Numbered from the stretch's first letter, positions 45,301 through 53,114 are shown. The stretch: 64,000 nucleotides of DNA from Collinsella sp. TM09-10AT (GCF_003436275.1 NZ_QSOP01000013.1:5832-69831), one strand, 5' to 3'. Translations and numbers: made by a program. Notes: generated from the sequence alone by a model not told the origin.

Positions 45301-47176
45301 TGGCGTCGGACATAAAGGTGCCGCCCTGAACGATCACCTGGCTGCCGATCTCCTTGGGATCGCGCAGCTTAATGACCTTGAACAGGGCATTCTTGATGAC
45401 GGAATAAGACAGGCCGGCCGCGATGTCGCCCACCGTGGCGCCTTCCTTCTGCGCCTGCTTGACGCGCGAGTTCATAAAGACCGTGCAGCGGCTGCCCAGG
45501 TCGACGGGGGCCTTGGCATGGATGGCGGCATCGGCGAACGCGCGTACGTCCATGTTCATAGAGACGGCGAAGCTCTCGATAAAGCTGCCGCAACCCGACG
45601 AGCAGGCCTCGTTGAGCATGATGTGCTCAATCACGCCGTCCTTGACGCGCAGGCACTTCATGTCCTGGCCGCCGATGTCCAGGATAAACTCGACGCCGGG
45701 CAGGAACGCCTTGGCGCCGCGCAGGTGGGCGACGGTCTCGATCTCGCCGGAATCGGCCTTGAGGGCCTCGATGAGCAGCGCCTCGCCGTAGCCCGTGGTG
45801 GTCACGTGGCCAATGGTGCAGCCCGCGGGGATGTGGTTGTAGAAATCGGCCATGATGACCTTGGCCGTGCCCAGGATGTCACCGTTGTTGTTGCCGTACC
45901 AAGTGTGCAGCAGTTGACCGTCCTCGCCCACGAGCGCGGCCTTCATGGTGGTGGAGCCGGCGTCGATGCCGATGAACACGCGGCCGGTGTAGCCGTCGAG
46001 CTTGCCCTTGGGGACGACTTCCTGGTCGTGGCGACCCTTGAACTCGGCAAAGTCCTCGTCGGTGGCAAAGAGCGGATTCAGACGCTCGACCTCGGCGCCC
46101 TGCGTGTCGCCCAAGCTGTCGATGGCCTCGATGAGCTGCGGGAACGTGCTGAGCTTGTTGGACTCGTGCGCCATGGCGGCGCCGCTCGCCACAAACAAGT
46201 GAGCGTTTTGGGGCACGATGCGGTGTTCCTCGTCCAGGTTGAGCGTGAGGTAGAAGCGGTGGCGCAGCTCGGAGAGATACTGCAGCGGGCCGCCCAGGAA
46301 GGCGACGTTGCCACGGATGGGACGGCCGCACGCCAGGCCCGAGATGGTCTGGGTCACAACGGCCTGGAAGATGGAAGCGGCCACGTCCTCGGGGCGGGCG
46401 CCCTCGTTGAGCAGCGGCTGGACGTCGGTCTTGGCAAAGACGCCGCAGCGGCTGGCGATGGGATAGATGGTGGTGGCGTTGGCCGCGAGCTCGTTGAGGC
46501 CGCTCGCGTCGGTGTGCAGCAGGGTTGCCATCTGGTCGATGAACGCGCCCGTACCGCCGGCGCAGGTGCCGTTCATGCGCTGCTCGATGCCGTTATCAAA
46601 GTAGATGATCTTGGCGTCCTCGCCGCCCAGCTCGATGGCGACATCGGTGGCCGGGATGAGGGTCTCGACGGCACGCTTGCTGGCGATGACCTCCTGGACA
46701 AACTCCAGGTCGAGCCACTGGGACAGCAGCAGGCCGCCCGAGCCGGTAATGGCGCAGGTCATCTGGGCCGTCGGCAGCACGGTCGCAGCGCCTTCGAACA
46801 GGTCGCGGGCGCAGGCACGGACGTCGGTGTGGTGGCGCTGGTACTTGGCGTAGACGATCTGGTTGTCGTCGTTGAGCACGGCGAGCTTAACAGTGGTGGA
46901 GCCCACGTCGATGCCCAGGTGTAGGTTGCCGCGGGCGTTCTCGGGATTGAAGATCGCGCCTTCGGGGGCGTGGGCGGCGGCTATGGGCTCAGCGGCGGTG
47001 GCGGGCTCGCTAGTAACGGACGTCTCCCCTGCCGCGTTCTTGGCATCGGCAACTGCCTCGGCAACTTTCTCGGCTGCCGCGGTCGCGGCCTTCTGCGCGG
47101 CGTCCACCACGGCGGGCGCGGCCTCGCGTGCGGCAGCAACCATACGATCCTTGATGCCCTCGACGAGTTTGCTCAT
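42395..47176 (-). CDS. Giant double-activase 2-hydroxyacyl-CoA dehydratase activator-related protein
   Basis: 1593 residues. An Ala/Lys-rich amphipathic N-terminal stretch (1-75) precedes two BadF/HgdC-type ASKHA ATPase domains. Domain 1 has GIDVGSTT (88-95) and cluster-ligand Cys205 and Cys244; domain 2 has GIDAGSTT (403-410) with Cys525 and Cys564. A C-x-x-C-x-x-x-C motif (RCGRCSNNC, near 690) and a DUF2229/HgdB-like dehydratase-like region (about 760-1560) follow. Such proteins feed ATP-driven electrons to radical 2-hydroxyacyl-CoA dehydratases or similar double-cubane systems in anaerobes. GAGGAG precedes the ATG at 47176. A TetR-type regulator gene lies 12 bp upstream on the same strand. 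Confidence 0.87.
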   Translation of the reverse strand: MSKLVEGIKDRMVAAAREAAPAVVDAAQKAATAAAEKVAEAVADAKNAAGETSVTSEPATAAEPIAAAHAPEGAIFNPENARGNLHLGIDVGSTTVKLAVLNDDNQIVYAKYQRHHTDVRACARDLFEGAATVLPTAQMTCAITGSGGLLLSQWLDLEFVQEVIASKRAVETLIPATDVAIELGGEDAKIIYFDNGIEQRMNGTCAGGTGAFIDQMATLLHTDASGLNELAANATTIYPIASRCGVFAKTDVQPLLNEGARPEDVAASIFQAVVTQTISGLACGRPIRGNVAFLGGPLQYLSELRHRFYLTLNLDEEHRIVPQNAHLFVASGAAMAHESNKLSTFPQLIEAIDSLGDTQGAEVERLNPLFATDEDFAEFKGRHDQEVVPKGKLDGYTGRVFIGIDAGSTTMKAALVGEDGQLLHTWYGNNNGDILGTAKVIMADFYNHIPAGCTIGHVTTTGYGEALLIEALKADSGEIETVAHLRGAKAFLPGVEFILDIGGQDMKCLRVKDGVIEHIMLNEACSSGCGSFIESFAVSMNMDVRAFADAAIHAKAPVDLGSRCTVFMNSRVKQAQKEGATVGDIAAGLSYSVIKNALFKVIKLRDPKEIGSQVIVQGGTFMSDATLRAFEQLTGVHAVRPDIAGCMGAYGAALLARDRAGADGTSTILSAEDIAHLTVTQKHVRCGRCSNNCQLTVNDFGGGRRFITGNRCEKGAGHKKQKTEAPNLFKKKNDLLFNREVLSPDEAPRGTVGIPRALNMYENYPFWHAFFTRLGFSVQLSDQSSKKTYQAGIESMPSESVCYPAKMSHGHVMNLIDRDVDFIWMPCVRWERKEDPTAGNCYNCPIVMSYPTALALNIDEIREQNIEFLYPFVPYHDKTELKRRLYQVLAVDRVADAEAGRGRVRGPKITRSEVDAAVNAAFEADARFHEDIQTMGEEALKWVEDHGGHGIVLAGRPYHNDPEINHALPELISSFGFAVFTEDSLAHLVKPERPIRVVDQWMYHSRLYAVARFVTMRNDLDLIQLNSFGCGLDALTTDQVQEILEASGKIYTVLKIDEVSNLGAARIRIRSLMAALKDQEAERLAEATAAGKVFEQGDAAPVAPSTDAPAFASRKYTFEAQRESASTAWPKVPFTEQMRDEGYTILCPQMAPIHFDLVKEVFRGAGYNLELLPSTDHDAVEAGLRYVNNDICYPSILVTGQIMEAIESGRYDLSKTAVVISQTGGGCRATNYIALIRKALRESGHPEIPVISLSAVALGEDNPGFKLTPALLKQAVYAVLFGDVMMQMLYRCRPYEATPGAANALYEEYMARARKLAPKFNRHNYTKLCREAIRAFDTMPLVGEGTKPRVGVVGEILVKFHPTANNHVVDVIEREGCEAVVPGLLDFFLYSMSNAELQKDELGSSATTRAGMQALIKLVDWMRTPVEELLEKSQRFEAPERIGTMADKARTVLSVCNNMGEGWLLTAEMLDLIDHGAPNIICTQPFACLPNHVVGKAVIKELRRQHPESNIVAVDYDPGASEVNQLNRIKLMISVAKENMRAGKGFKLEKVAPLAMDEVTGQMRAHDGCVSCGPASEEAVASVAERLGRGIKK

Positions 47177-47188
47177 CTGTCTCTCCTC

Positions 47189-47899
47189 TTAGTTGTTGGA
47201 CTCGACGGTTGCGGCGGTGTCGGCCGCGTCCTCGAGCTGCAAGTTCAATAGCTTCATGCCGTATTCCGGCACGTTGATATCGATGGGTTGGCCATACAGG
47301 TCACCAGGACGAACAAAAGCGAGCACCGTCATAATGCGCGCCATGGCCTCGGGCGATTCGGAAAGGTCACGCTCAAACCAGCGCTGAATCATGCCGACCT
47401 CGGCACTCACGACGTAGGTGACGTAGTAGTCAAAGAACGTGCCCAGCGCCAGGCCCAAAATGCCCGTCTGCGCACGCGGCACCACAGCCTCACGCGCAGT
47501 GTCGATAATCCTTTTAATGAAGGCCTGGTCGCCGCCCGGCCCCAGCAGCGCACCGATTAAGTCGCGGTTGGCCGCAAGATAACGCAGCAGCTCAACCGAA
47601 CCGGGCGCCGGCTCGAGCTCATCGATATTGTGATAGAGATCAGGCAGCTGAGCTGCGGTAATGAACTCAATGCGCTCACGGATCTCGGCCAGCAAGCCGT
47701 CCTCGATTTGATTGATAAAGTCGGAGATATCGCGGTAGTGCGAATAGAACGTGCGACGCGTAAGGCCAGCGCGCTCGGTGAGCGACGCGACATTAATGCG
47801 CGAAAGGTCGCCGCTTTCGGCAAGCTCGCTGGCAAGCGCCTGGCGAAGGGCACGCTGCGAGCGAAGGGACCGGCGATCGCATTTCTCGAGCTGGGACAA
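47189..47899 (-). CDS. TetR-family regulator
   Basis: 236 residues from a TTG at 47899 with AAGGAGG just upstream. The N-terminal helix-turn-helix is SLRSQRALRQALASELAESGDLSRINVASLTERAGLTRRTFYSHYRDISDFI. The C-terminal ligand-binding region is about 150 residues and unlike common subfamilies. It precedes the double-activase gene by 12 bp, so it probably controls this operon and itself. Palindromic operator candidates lie in its promoter. Confidence 0.85.
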   Translation of the reverse strand: MSQLEKCDRRSLRSQRALRQALASELAESGDLSRINVASLTERAGLTRRTFYSHYRDISDFINQIEDGLLAEIRERIEFITAAQLPDLYHNIDELEPAPGSVELLRYLAANRDLIGALLGPGGDQAFIKRIIDTAREAVVPRAQTGILGLALGTFFDYYVTYVVSAEVGMIQRWFERDLSESPEAMARIMTVLAFVRPGDLYGQPIDINVPEYGMKLLNLQLEDAADTAATVESNN

Positions 47900-47920
47900 G
47901 CGTCCTCCTTGTTACTCAGC

Positions 47921-47965
47921 CTGTGCGCTATTGCACAGTGCGAGTATTATTGCACACCGTGTGTA
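47921..47965 (-). promoter_or_regulatory. Operator dyads upstream of the TetR regulator
   Basis: TGTGCGCTATTGCACA (47922-47937), then GTGCGAGTATTATTGCAC, then ACACCGTGTGT, three overlapping dyads around TGTGC/GCACA halves. They cover the region 20-65 bp before the regulator's TTG and are likely binding sites for it. Confidence 0.6.
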
Positions 47966-48020
47966 TCAACACGTAAAGGCAATATTTGGAATGTGACGAG
48001 GGGGCAGTCTCTTTGTCACA

Positions 48021-48878
48021 TTATTCGATGACGGTGCGGGAGTTTTGCTTGCGCATGGTGGCGAGCATGTGTTTGGGGACGGCGTGGACCATGCAACTGC
48101 CGATAGTTGCGCTCGCGGCGGCCTTAGCTGCATCGCTAGCGTTTTTGGTCGCGTAGCTGTGGCGGAAGCGTTTGAGCATGGCGATATCGTTGCCGCCGTC
48201 GCCGTAGACCGCGACCTCGTCCTCGGCAATACCGTAGTAGCCCGCCAGCCATGCCACGCTCTCGCCCTTGTTGCACGCCACGTCCGTAATTTCGAACATC
48301 ACCGGATCGAACGGCGCGTTGACCACGCGGTCCGAGCGCTCGGCCAGATACGCCTTAAGGTCGCACTCCAGCTCGGGCGAGGTCACGCGACAGTTGATCT
48401 TGCACACATCGTGGCGCAGGATGTCACCGATCGACTGGTCGAAGTACTGTTCCTCGTGGTACCCGCCACGCGCACGCATGCCGCGCATCACGATGCGCTT
48501 GATAGGGCTGTCTTTTTTAAAGCCCGCCTGGTGCATCTCGAACGATCCGCTCGAAAACATGCCGTCGGGCGTGGAGCAGTCAAAACAGATATCCGGAAAC
48601 TCCTTGAGCAGCTCCTCGGTGATCTGCGGATCGATGGTCCAGGTCTTGAGCACCTCGCCATGACTGTCGCGCACGATGGAGCCGTTAGAGCAGCAGGCAT
48701 CGAGCGCCAGCCCCGTAAAGCCATGCTCGCCGATCGGCAGCGTCGAGCGTCCGGTCGCGGGAACCACATGCAGGCCGGCCTCGGTCAGCTCGCGAATGGC
48801 ACGGCGGATGGTCCCATCCGCCTCGTGCAGGGCGTTCAGCAGCGTTCCGTCTAAGTCACTCGCGAACATCTTGATCAT
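48021..48878 (-). CDS. Cof-type HAD hydrolase
   Basis: 285 residues of HAD subfamily IIB: motif I FASDLDGTLL, ATGRS motif II, cap domain, and motif IV VYGDGGNDIAML. Such enzymes dephosphorylate sugar phosphates, FMN or pyridoxal phosphate, and the substrate cannot be assigned. The frame runs upstream to 48992, but the ATG at 48878 with GAGAGG seven bases before it is the start. The ribosome binding site lies in one arm of a 21-bp inverted repeat (48879-48932). The 3' end is about 120 bp from the TetR gene's start region. Confidence 0.85.
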   Translation of the reverse strand: MIKMFASDLDGTLLNALHEADGTIRRAIRELTEAGLHVVPATGRSTLPIGEHGFTGLALDACCSNGSIVRDSHGEVLKTWTIDPQITEELLKEFPDICFDCSTPDGMFSSGSFEMHQAGFKKDSPIKRIVMRGMRARGGYHEEQYFDQSIGDILRHDVCKINCRVTSPELECDLKAYLAERSDRVVNAPFDPVMFEITDVACNKGESVAWLAGYYGIAEDEVAVYGDGGNDIAMLKRFRHSYATKNASDAAKAAASATIGSCMVHAVPKHMLATMRKQNSRTVIE

Positions 48879-48932
48879 GGGCGTGCCTCTCCTTCGTCTG
48901 CACGATATTGTAGACGAAGGAGAGGCATGCCC
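48879..48932. repeat. Inverted repeat covering the ribosome binding site of the HAD gene
   Basis: 48879-48899 and 48912-48932 are 21-nt inverted copies differing at one position (G-U pair on the plus strand). The core GCCTCTCCTTCGTCT/AGACGAAGGAGAGGC contains the Shine-Dalgarno GAGAGG of the minus-strand HAD gene. Confidence 0.75.
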
Positions 48933-48993
48933 AAACAATGCCGTCCCGGCGCGGCGGGCCACTGCCTCCGCAAATTCACGGTGCCCCAGCACG

Positions 48994-50256
48994 TTAAGAC
49001 AATCGCCGCAAGCGATTTTTCAGCCGATAAAACAGAGCCGTCGTCAACGTCAGCACCGCCAGCATGCCTGCGAATACAATCGCCGGTGTCCATCGATCAT
49101 ATGCAACCCCGTACGTCAATTGGCCGATAGGTGTTGCGCAGGAAAGGACCATGTAAACGACCGAAAGCACTTTTCCGCAGAGCTCAGCCGGCGCTACCCG
49201 CTGAACAAACGCGATGATTTCAACCGACGCAATGCTTGCCCACACCATGATCCATGCCGAACCAACCGCAAACACGGTGAACACGCATACATCTGCGCCG
49301 AACAGTAGCGTAACGATAATCGGTACGACTCCAAAACAGATCCTCGCAACATATCGACATATGCCATTGAGAGAAAAGCGATGCGGCCAAATGCTGACCA
49401 AGCCACTGCCAGTAAGACCACCCAAGCCCAGAGCAACCTCAACTATCCCAACGCAGGACGATTGCATGCCGAGATGCTTTGTAACAATAATGGGAGCGCC
49501 AATCGTTAGCCCAACCAACGCAAGGTTCAAAACGGCCGCAAGCAAAATCACAGCGACCAATGATGCATTTTGCAACAGATACCGAATCGACTCCCAAAAA
49601 TCGTTTCGGTATGTCGTACGAGTCGCGCCGTCTCCCATCGTTTCAGATGAGGCATTTTGTTTGATTGCGACCCCAAACAAGAGAGCTGAAATCGCAAACG
49701 CCACCGACGCGGTTGCGCAAAGAGCATCGATGCCAAAGCACCCATAGACTGCCGTCCCGACCACAGGACCCGAGATATTGCTCACCATGGTCACCTGCGA
49801 AACCAATGCAGTGGCCCGCTCAACCTTCTTTTCACCCGCCATGTGCACCGTCTCAATTTGGAGCATTGGCTTTAGCAGCGATTGAACACCATATTGAACA
49901 CAAAGTATCGCTACTACGACGACCGCAAGAGGCAACGAGCGCTTCATGGGGATAGACAGCAGCGATGCAGTCATCAGAGCAATGCCAAGGGCCACGAGGA
50001 CCTCGCGATGTCTTCCCCTATCCGCCAAGATTCCGCCAACCGGAGTTGCGAGTACGCCGGGTATGAATGCCGTCGCCACGACGACGCCATATAACGTTGA
50101 CGATCCACTGCAATCGAACAAGTAAAGTGGATACGCAAAGCACAGCGCCGACAGCATCGAATACGTGCACAGCTGCGCAACCAGAAGTTCCGCGAGCCTG
50201 ATTGACCGCACTGTTTTTGATTTCAACGAGACGCCGACGTCTCTCAGCCCAGCCAT
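48994..50256 (-). CDS. Major facilitator superfamily transporter
   Basis: 420 residues with twelve hydrophobic segments. GILADRGRHREVLV between segments 2 and 3 is the MFS A-motif type loop (G-x-x-x-D-R-x-x-R-R/K). The overall form matches MFS_3/drug-efflux-like transporters; the substrate is unknown. The start ATG at 50256 is preceded by GGGGGTGG, and the longer frame is not supported. The region from here to about 50.3 kb is visibly lower in G+C than its neighbours. A TetR regulator gene and two matched operators lie upstream, so efflux induced by its substrate is plausible. Confidence 0.85.
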   Translation of the reverse strand: MAGLRDVGVSLKSKTVRSIRLAELLVAQLCTYSMLSALCFAYPLYLFDCSGSSTLYGVVVATAFIPGVLATPVGGILADRGRHREVLVALGIALMTASLLSIPMKRSLPLAVVVVAILCVQYGVQSLLKPMLQIETVHMAGEKKVERATALVSQVTMVSNISGPVVGTAVYGCFGIDALCATASVAFAISALLFGVAIKQNASSETMGDGATRTTYRNDFWESIRYLLQNASLVAVILLAAVLNLALVGLTIGAPIIVTKHLGMQSSCVGIVEVALGLGGLTGSGLVSIWPHRFSLNGICRYVARICFGVVPIIVTLLFGADVCVFTVFAVGSAWIMVWASIASVEIIAFVQRVAPAELCGKVLSVVYMVLSCATPIGQLTYGVAYDRWTPAIVFAGMLAVLTLTTALFYRLKNRLRRLS

Positions 50257-50269
50257 AAGCCCACCCCCT

Positions 50270-50352
50270 ATACATACCACTAGTATGTATTTAATGACTT
50301 GAAAAGGGCAGCCGTGGCTACCCTCACAAATCAATTACATACCGTTGGTATC
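50270..50352 (-). promoter_or_regulatory. Paired TetR-type operators upstream of the MFS gene
   Basis: TACATACCACTAGTATGTA (50271-50289) and TACATACCGTTGGTATCTA (50334-50352) are two versions of one 19-bp palindrome. They sit between the TetR gene's stop and the MFS start, a normal place for a local repressor to bind the MFS promoter. Confidence 0.75.
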
Positions 50353-50356
50353 TATA

Positions 50357-51019
50357 TTACCACCCAGCGCGGTCCCATACGTCCCAAATCCGTGCCGTTG
50401 TCTGGAGCACTTCCTCGCCCAAATCGAGTCCCACCGCAGCGGCCATCTGCGCCAGACATTGTGCACGAGCGAGCATTCGCTCCTTGGGCTCGAGCGGACG
50501 GAACAGTGGCAGCAACCAGAGATTCGCCAGCAACGACACGGCCTCCGCCGCTTCGCGCGGGCATTCGCACGCAATGGAGCCGTCGGCGATGCCCTCCTCG
50601 ATCACTGGCAAGAGACAGCCATCGGCTGACTCGTCAAACGAGCCCTGGTACTGCATCGCCAGTAGACGCGAGCTTTTTACCGGATCCGCCGCAGGATGCA
50701 TGCGTGCCCATAGCTCAATTTGCGGAACAACGGACTCGGGCGCGTACAGCCGCCTGAGCTTTTGGGCTCCGGTCATATTACCGACGCCAAGCATCGAGCG
50801 GCGGTGCTCAACAATCGGAGTCATCGCCCGATCAAACGCGGCGTTGAAAATCTCTTCTTTGCTCTTGAAGTGATGATAGACAGCGCCCTTGGTCATGCCG
50901 TCGAGACGGTCAACGATATCTTGAATACTCGTCCCCTCATAACCCTGTGCGCAGAATAGCTCCAGTGCCGCGTCGAGAATCTTCGCGACCGTCTCCTCGG
51001 GATATTTATTGCGACCCAT
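50357..51019 (-). CDS. TetR-family repressor of the MFS gene
   Basis: 220 residues: the HTH KILDAALELFCAQGYEGTSIQDIVDRLDGMTKGAVYHHFKSKEEIFNAA is a clear TetR signature, followed by a C-terminal helical ligand domain. The start at 51019 (ATG-GGT-CGC) is preferred over one further upstream (51055) because the protein then starts just before the HTH as usual. Its gene lies directly before the MFS transporter, with two matched palindromes between them. Confidence 0.87.
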   Translation of the reverse strand: MGRNKYPEETVAKILDAALELFCAQGYEGTSIQDIVDRLDGMTKGAVYHHFKSKEEIFNAAFDRAMTPIVEHRRSMLGVGNMTGAQKLRRLYAPESVVPQIELWARMHPAADPVKSSRLLAMQYQGSFDESADGCLLPVIEEGIADGSIACECPREAAEAVSLLANLWLLPLFRPLEPKERMLARAQCLAQMAAAVGLDLGEEVLQTTARIWDVWDRAGW

Positions 51020-51093
51020 AATCCGCCCATCCGCAACGCAAGTCTTGTGCCTCATTGCAGCATTTTAACGTTGCGGATGGCAGGCGGTCGATC

Positions 51094-51432
51094 CTACACC
51101 GCGGCGGGGCCGTGTTCGCCGGTACGGATGCGGATAACTTCCTCGACCGGCTCAATCCAGATCTTGCCGTCTCCAACGGCGCCGGTACGGGCGGCGTTGC
51201 AGATGATGTCGACAATGCCGTCGACATGTTCATCGGCGCAGATGAGGGTGAACTGCACCTTAGGGATCGTGTTGACAAGCAACTCGTTGCCGCGCACGTA
51301 TTCCTTCCAGCCATGCTGCGCGCCGCAGCCCTGCACCTGGTTGATAGTCATGCCGCGAACATCAGCAGCAAACACCGCGTCTTTAAGAACCTCAAGCTTT
51401 TCCTGGCGCACGATAGCCGTGATCTTTTTCAT
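51094..51432 (-). CDS. glnK: PII nitrogen-regulatory protein (GlnK-like)
   Basis: 112 residues of the PII fold that controls ammonium transport and nitrogen enzymes. The N-terminal strand is KKITAIVRQEKLEVLKDAVF and the C-terminal ATP site is AARTGAVGDGKIWI. The T loop reads GAQHGWKEYVRGNELLVN: position 51, the uridylylation tyrosine in E. coli GlnB/GlnK, is Leu, and position 46 is Val, so classical UMP modification is unlikely. Its gene follows amtB on the same strand (about 200 bp after it), the usual GlnK-Amt pairing. GAGAGG lies before the ATG. Confidence 0.92.
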   Translation of the reverse strand: MKKITAIVRQEKLEVLKDAVFAADVRGMTINQVQGCGAQHGWKEYVRGNELLVNTIPKVQFTLICADEHVDGIVDIICNAARTGAVGDGKIWIEPVEEVIRIRTGEHGPAAV

Positions 51433-51540
51433 AATGAATTCCTCTCAAAAATCAACGTATCCCTTTACATGAGACGCGGGTTTCCCAGGTGCCGCAAACC
51501 AACCTCAGAAATCAAAAAGTTCAACTGACTGGTCTTAGCA

Positions 51541-51637
51541 GGTTTCCCAAGTGCCGCAGATTGCCGTGAAAGAGGAGCGAAGCGTACTTAAGTACGTGAG
51601 CGACGATTGAACGGCAAGGTGCGGTGCTTGGGGAAGC
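51541..51637. repeat. Long palindrome between amtB and glnK
   Basis: TTTCCCAAGTGCCGCA (51543-51558) pairs, with three G-U pairs, with TGCGGTGCTTGGGGAA (51620-51635); TTGCCGT (51561-51567) pairs with ACGGCAA (51611-51617). The tip contains GTACTTAAGTAC. As plus-strand RNA all pairs can form; as minus-strand RNA three would be A-C mismatches. A partial direct repeat of the left arm lies at 51479-51496. Confidence 0.65.
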
Positions 51638-51639
51638 TG

Positions 51640-52917
51640 CTAATCGAGTCCGGAGAACGAAGGATAAGCGCTCTCGCCGTGCTGACTCGCATCCAAGCCC
51701 AGCGCCTCATCGGCCTCGTCCACGCGCAGGCTGCCGCGGAACAGCGCCTTGACCACCGCGGCAATCACCAAGTCGAGCACCAGCACAATAGCGACCGTCA
51801 CCACAATGCCCAGGATTTGCGAGATGAGCAGCGACATGTCACCCGTGTAGAACAGGCCGCCCTTACCGGTCCACGAAAGCTCCGGCACGCAGAACAGGCC
51901 CGTGAGCACGCCGCCCAAGATGCCGCCGATACCATGGCAGCCAAACGCGTCGAGCGCATCGTCGTAGCCGAACTTGGTCTTGAGATGGCTGATGGCCAGG
52001 TAACAGACGGGAGAGACGATCAGGCCCATGACCAGCGCCGCCCACGGCTCGACAAAGCCCGCGCCCGGCGTGACCACCACAAGGCCCGCAACCAGACCGG
52101 TGCTGGCGCCCACCAGCGTGGGACGACCGGTGTGCACGCGCTCGACGGCAAGCCACGAGACCATGCCCGCCGCGCTGGCCGTCACGGTGTTGAGGATGGC
52201 GAGTGCCGCCACGGCGTCGGCCTTAAACTCGCTGCCGCCGTTAAAGCCAAACCAACCAAACCAAAGTAGACCGGCGCCCAGCGCCACAAACGGCACGTTA
52301 TGCGGACGGTAGCTCACCATGCCAAAGCCGCGACGACGGCCGAGCATTAAGCAGAGAATCAGGCCCGTGAGACCAGACGAAATGTGTACCACGTCGCCGC
52401 CGGCAAAGTCGAGCGCGCCGATGATGTCGCCGATAAAGGAACCATCGCCGCCCCAAACCATGTGGGCGAGCGGCGCATAGACCACGAGCAGCCAAATGCC
52501 CAGGAAGGCCGTCATGGCACCAAACTTAACGCGGCCTGCCAGACTGCCCGTAACGATAGCGGCGGTGATCATGGCAAACGCCATCTGGAAGGCGATGTTG
52601 ATGATCTGAGGGTAGACGGCACCGCCCGCGGCATTGCCCTCGGCCGCCTGCAGCACCTGGTTGAGCACCGGTAGGCACAGCAACTGGTCAAGGCCTCCAA
52701 TAAACGGACTCGAGCCGTCGCCGCCGTAGGCCAGCGACCAGCCGGCAACAATCCACAGCACACCAACCAGGCCAATGGCGCCAAAGCACATAAGCATGGT
52801 GTTGATGACATTTTTGCGCCTAGACAGACCGCCATAGAAAAACGCCAGGCCCGGTGTCATTAAAAACACGAGCATGGTGCAGATGAGCATAAACGTTGTC
52901 GATCCCGTATCGTACAT
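51640..52917 (-). CDS. amtB: Ammonium transporter
   Basis: 425 residues with eleven hydrophobic segments: an Amt/Rh channel that passes ammonium or ammonia. The two pore histidines are in HISSGLTGL and AFGCHGIGG. The N terminus is periplasmic, with MYDTGSTTFMLICTMLVFLMTPGLAFFYGG. AAGGGGGA precedes the ATG at 52917. The companion glnK lies downstream on the same strand. Upstream I see only a short dyad CTGGTGTAGACCAG near 52975, which could be a nitrogen-regulator site but is not convincing. Confidence 0.94.
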   Translation of the reverse strand: MYDTGSTTFMLICTMLVFLMTPGLAFFYGGLSRRKNVINTMLMCFGAIGLVGVLWIVAGWSLAYGGDGSSPFIGGLDQLLCLPVLNQVLQAAEGNAAGGAVYPQIINIAFQMAFAMITAAIVTGSLAGRVKFGAMTAFLGIWLLVVYAPLAHMVWGGDGSFIGDIIGALDFAGGDVVHISSGLTGLILCLMLGRRRGFGMVSYRPHNVPFVALGAGLLWFGWFGFNGGSEFKADAVAALAILNTVTASAAGMVSWLAVERVHTGRPTLVGASTGLVAGLVVVTPGAGFVEPWAALVMGLIVSPVCYLAISHLKTKFGYDDALDAFGCHGIGGILGGVLTGLFCVPELSWTGKGGLFYTGDMSLLISQILGIVVTVAIVLVLDLVIAAVVKALFRGSLRVDEADEALGLDASQHGESAYPSFSGLD

Positions 52918-53114
52918 TCGTCCCCCTTGGTCGCATGAACGTTGTCGGCGCCCATAATGCGGCCGAGGGGCAACTGGTGTAGACCAGATACGGCGTTGTT
53001 AAACGCTGCGTTGTCGAATGGAAACGGTGCCGCAATCTTGGAAACGGCGCGGCAACGGGCGCGAAACGAACGGGAAATACGCGAGCAAGGAAGCCGTGAG
53101 CGCGCCCGCCCCGC

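Noticed and set aside
42983..46924. 1313-codon plus-strand open frame
   Set aside because: Antisense to the double-activase gene over its whole length; composition (His-, Gly-, Leu-, Val-rich) is that of a mirrored high-GC reading frame, with no family motif.
52970..52990. Nitrogen-regulator box upstream of amtB (CTGGTGTAGACCAG dyad)
   Set aside because: A short isolated dyad that does not match the AmtR or GlnR consensus closely enough to call.
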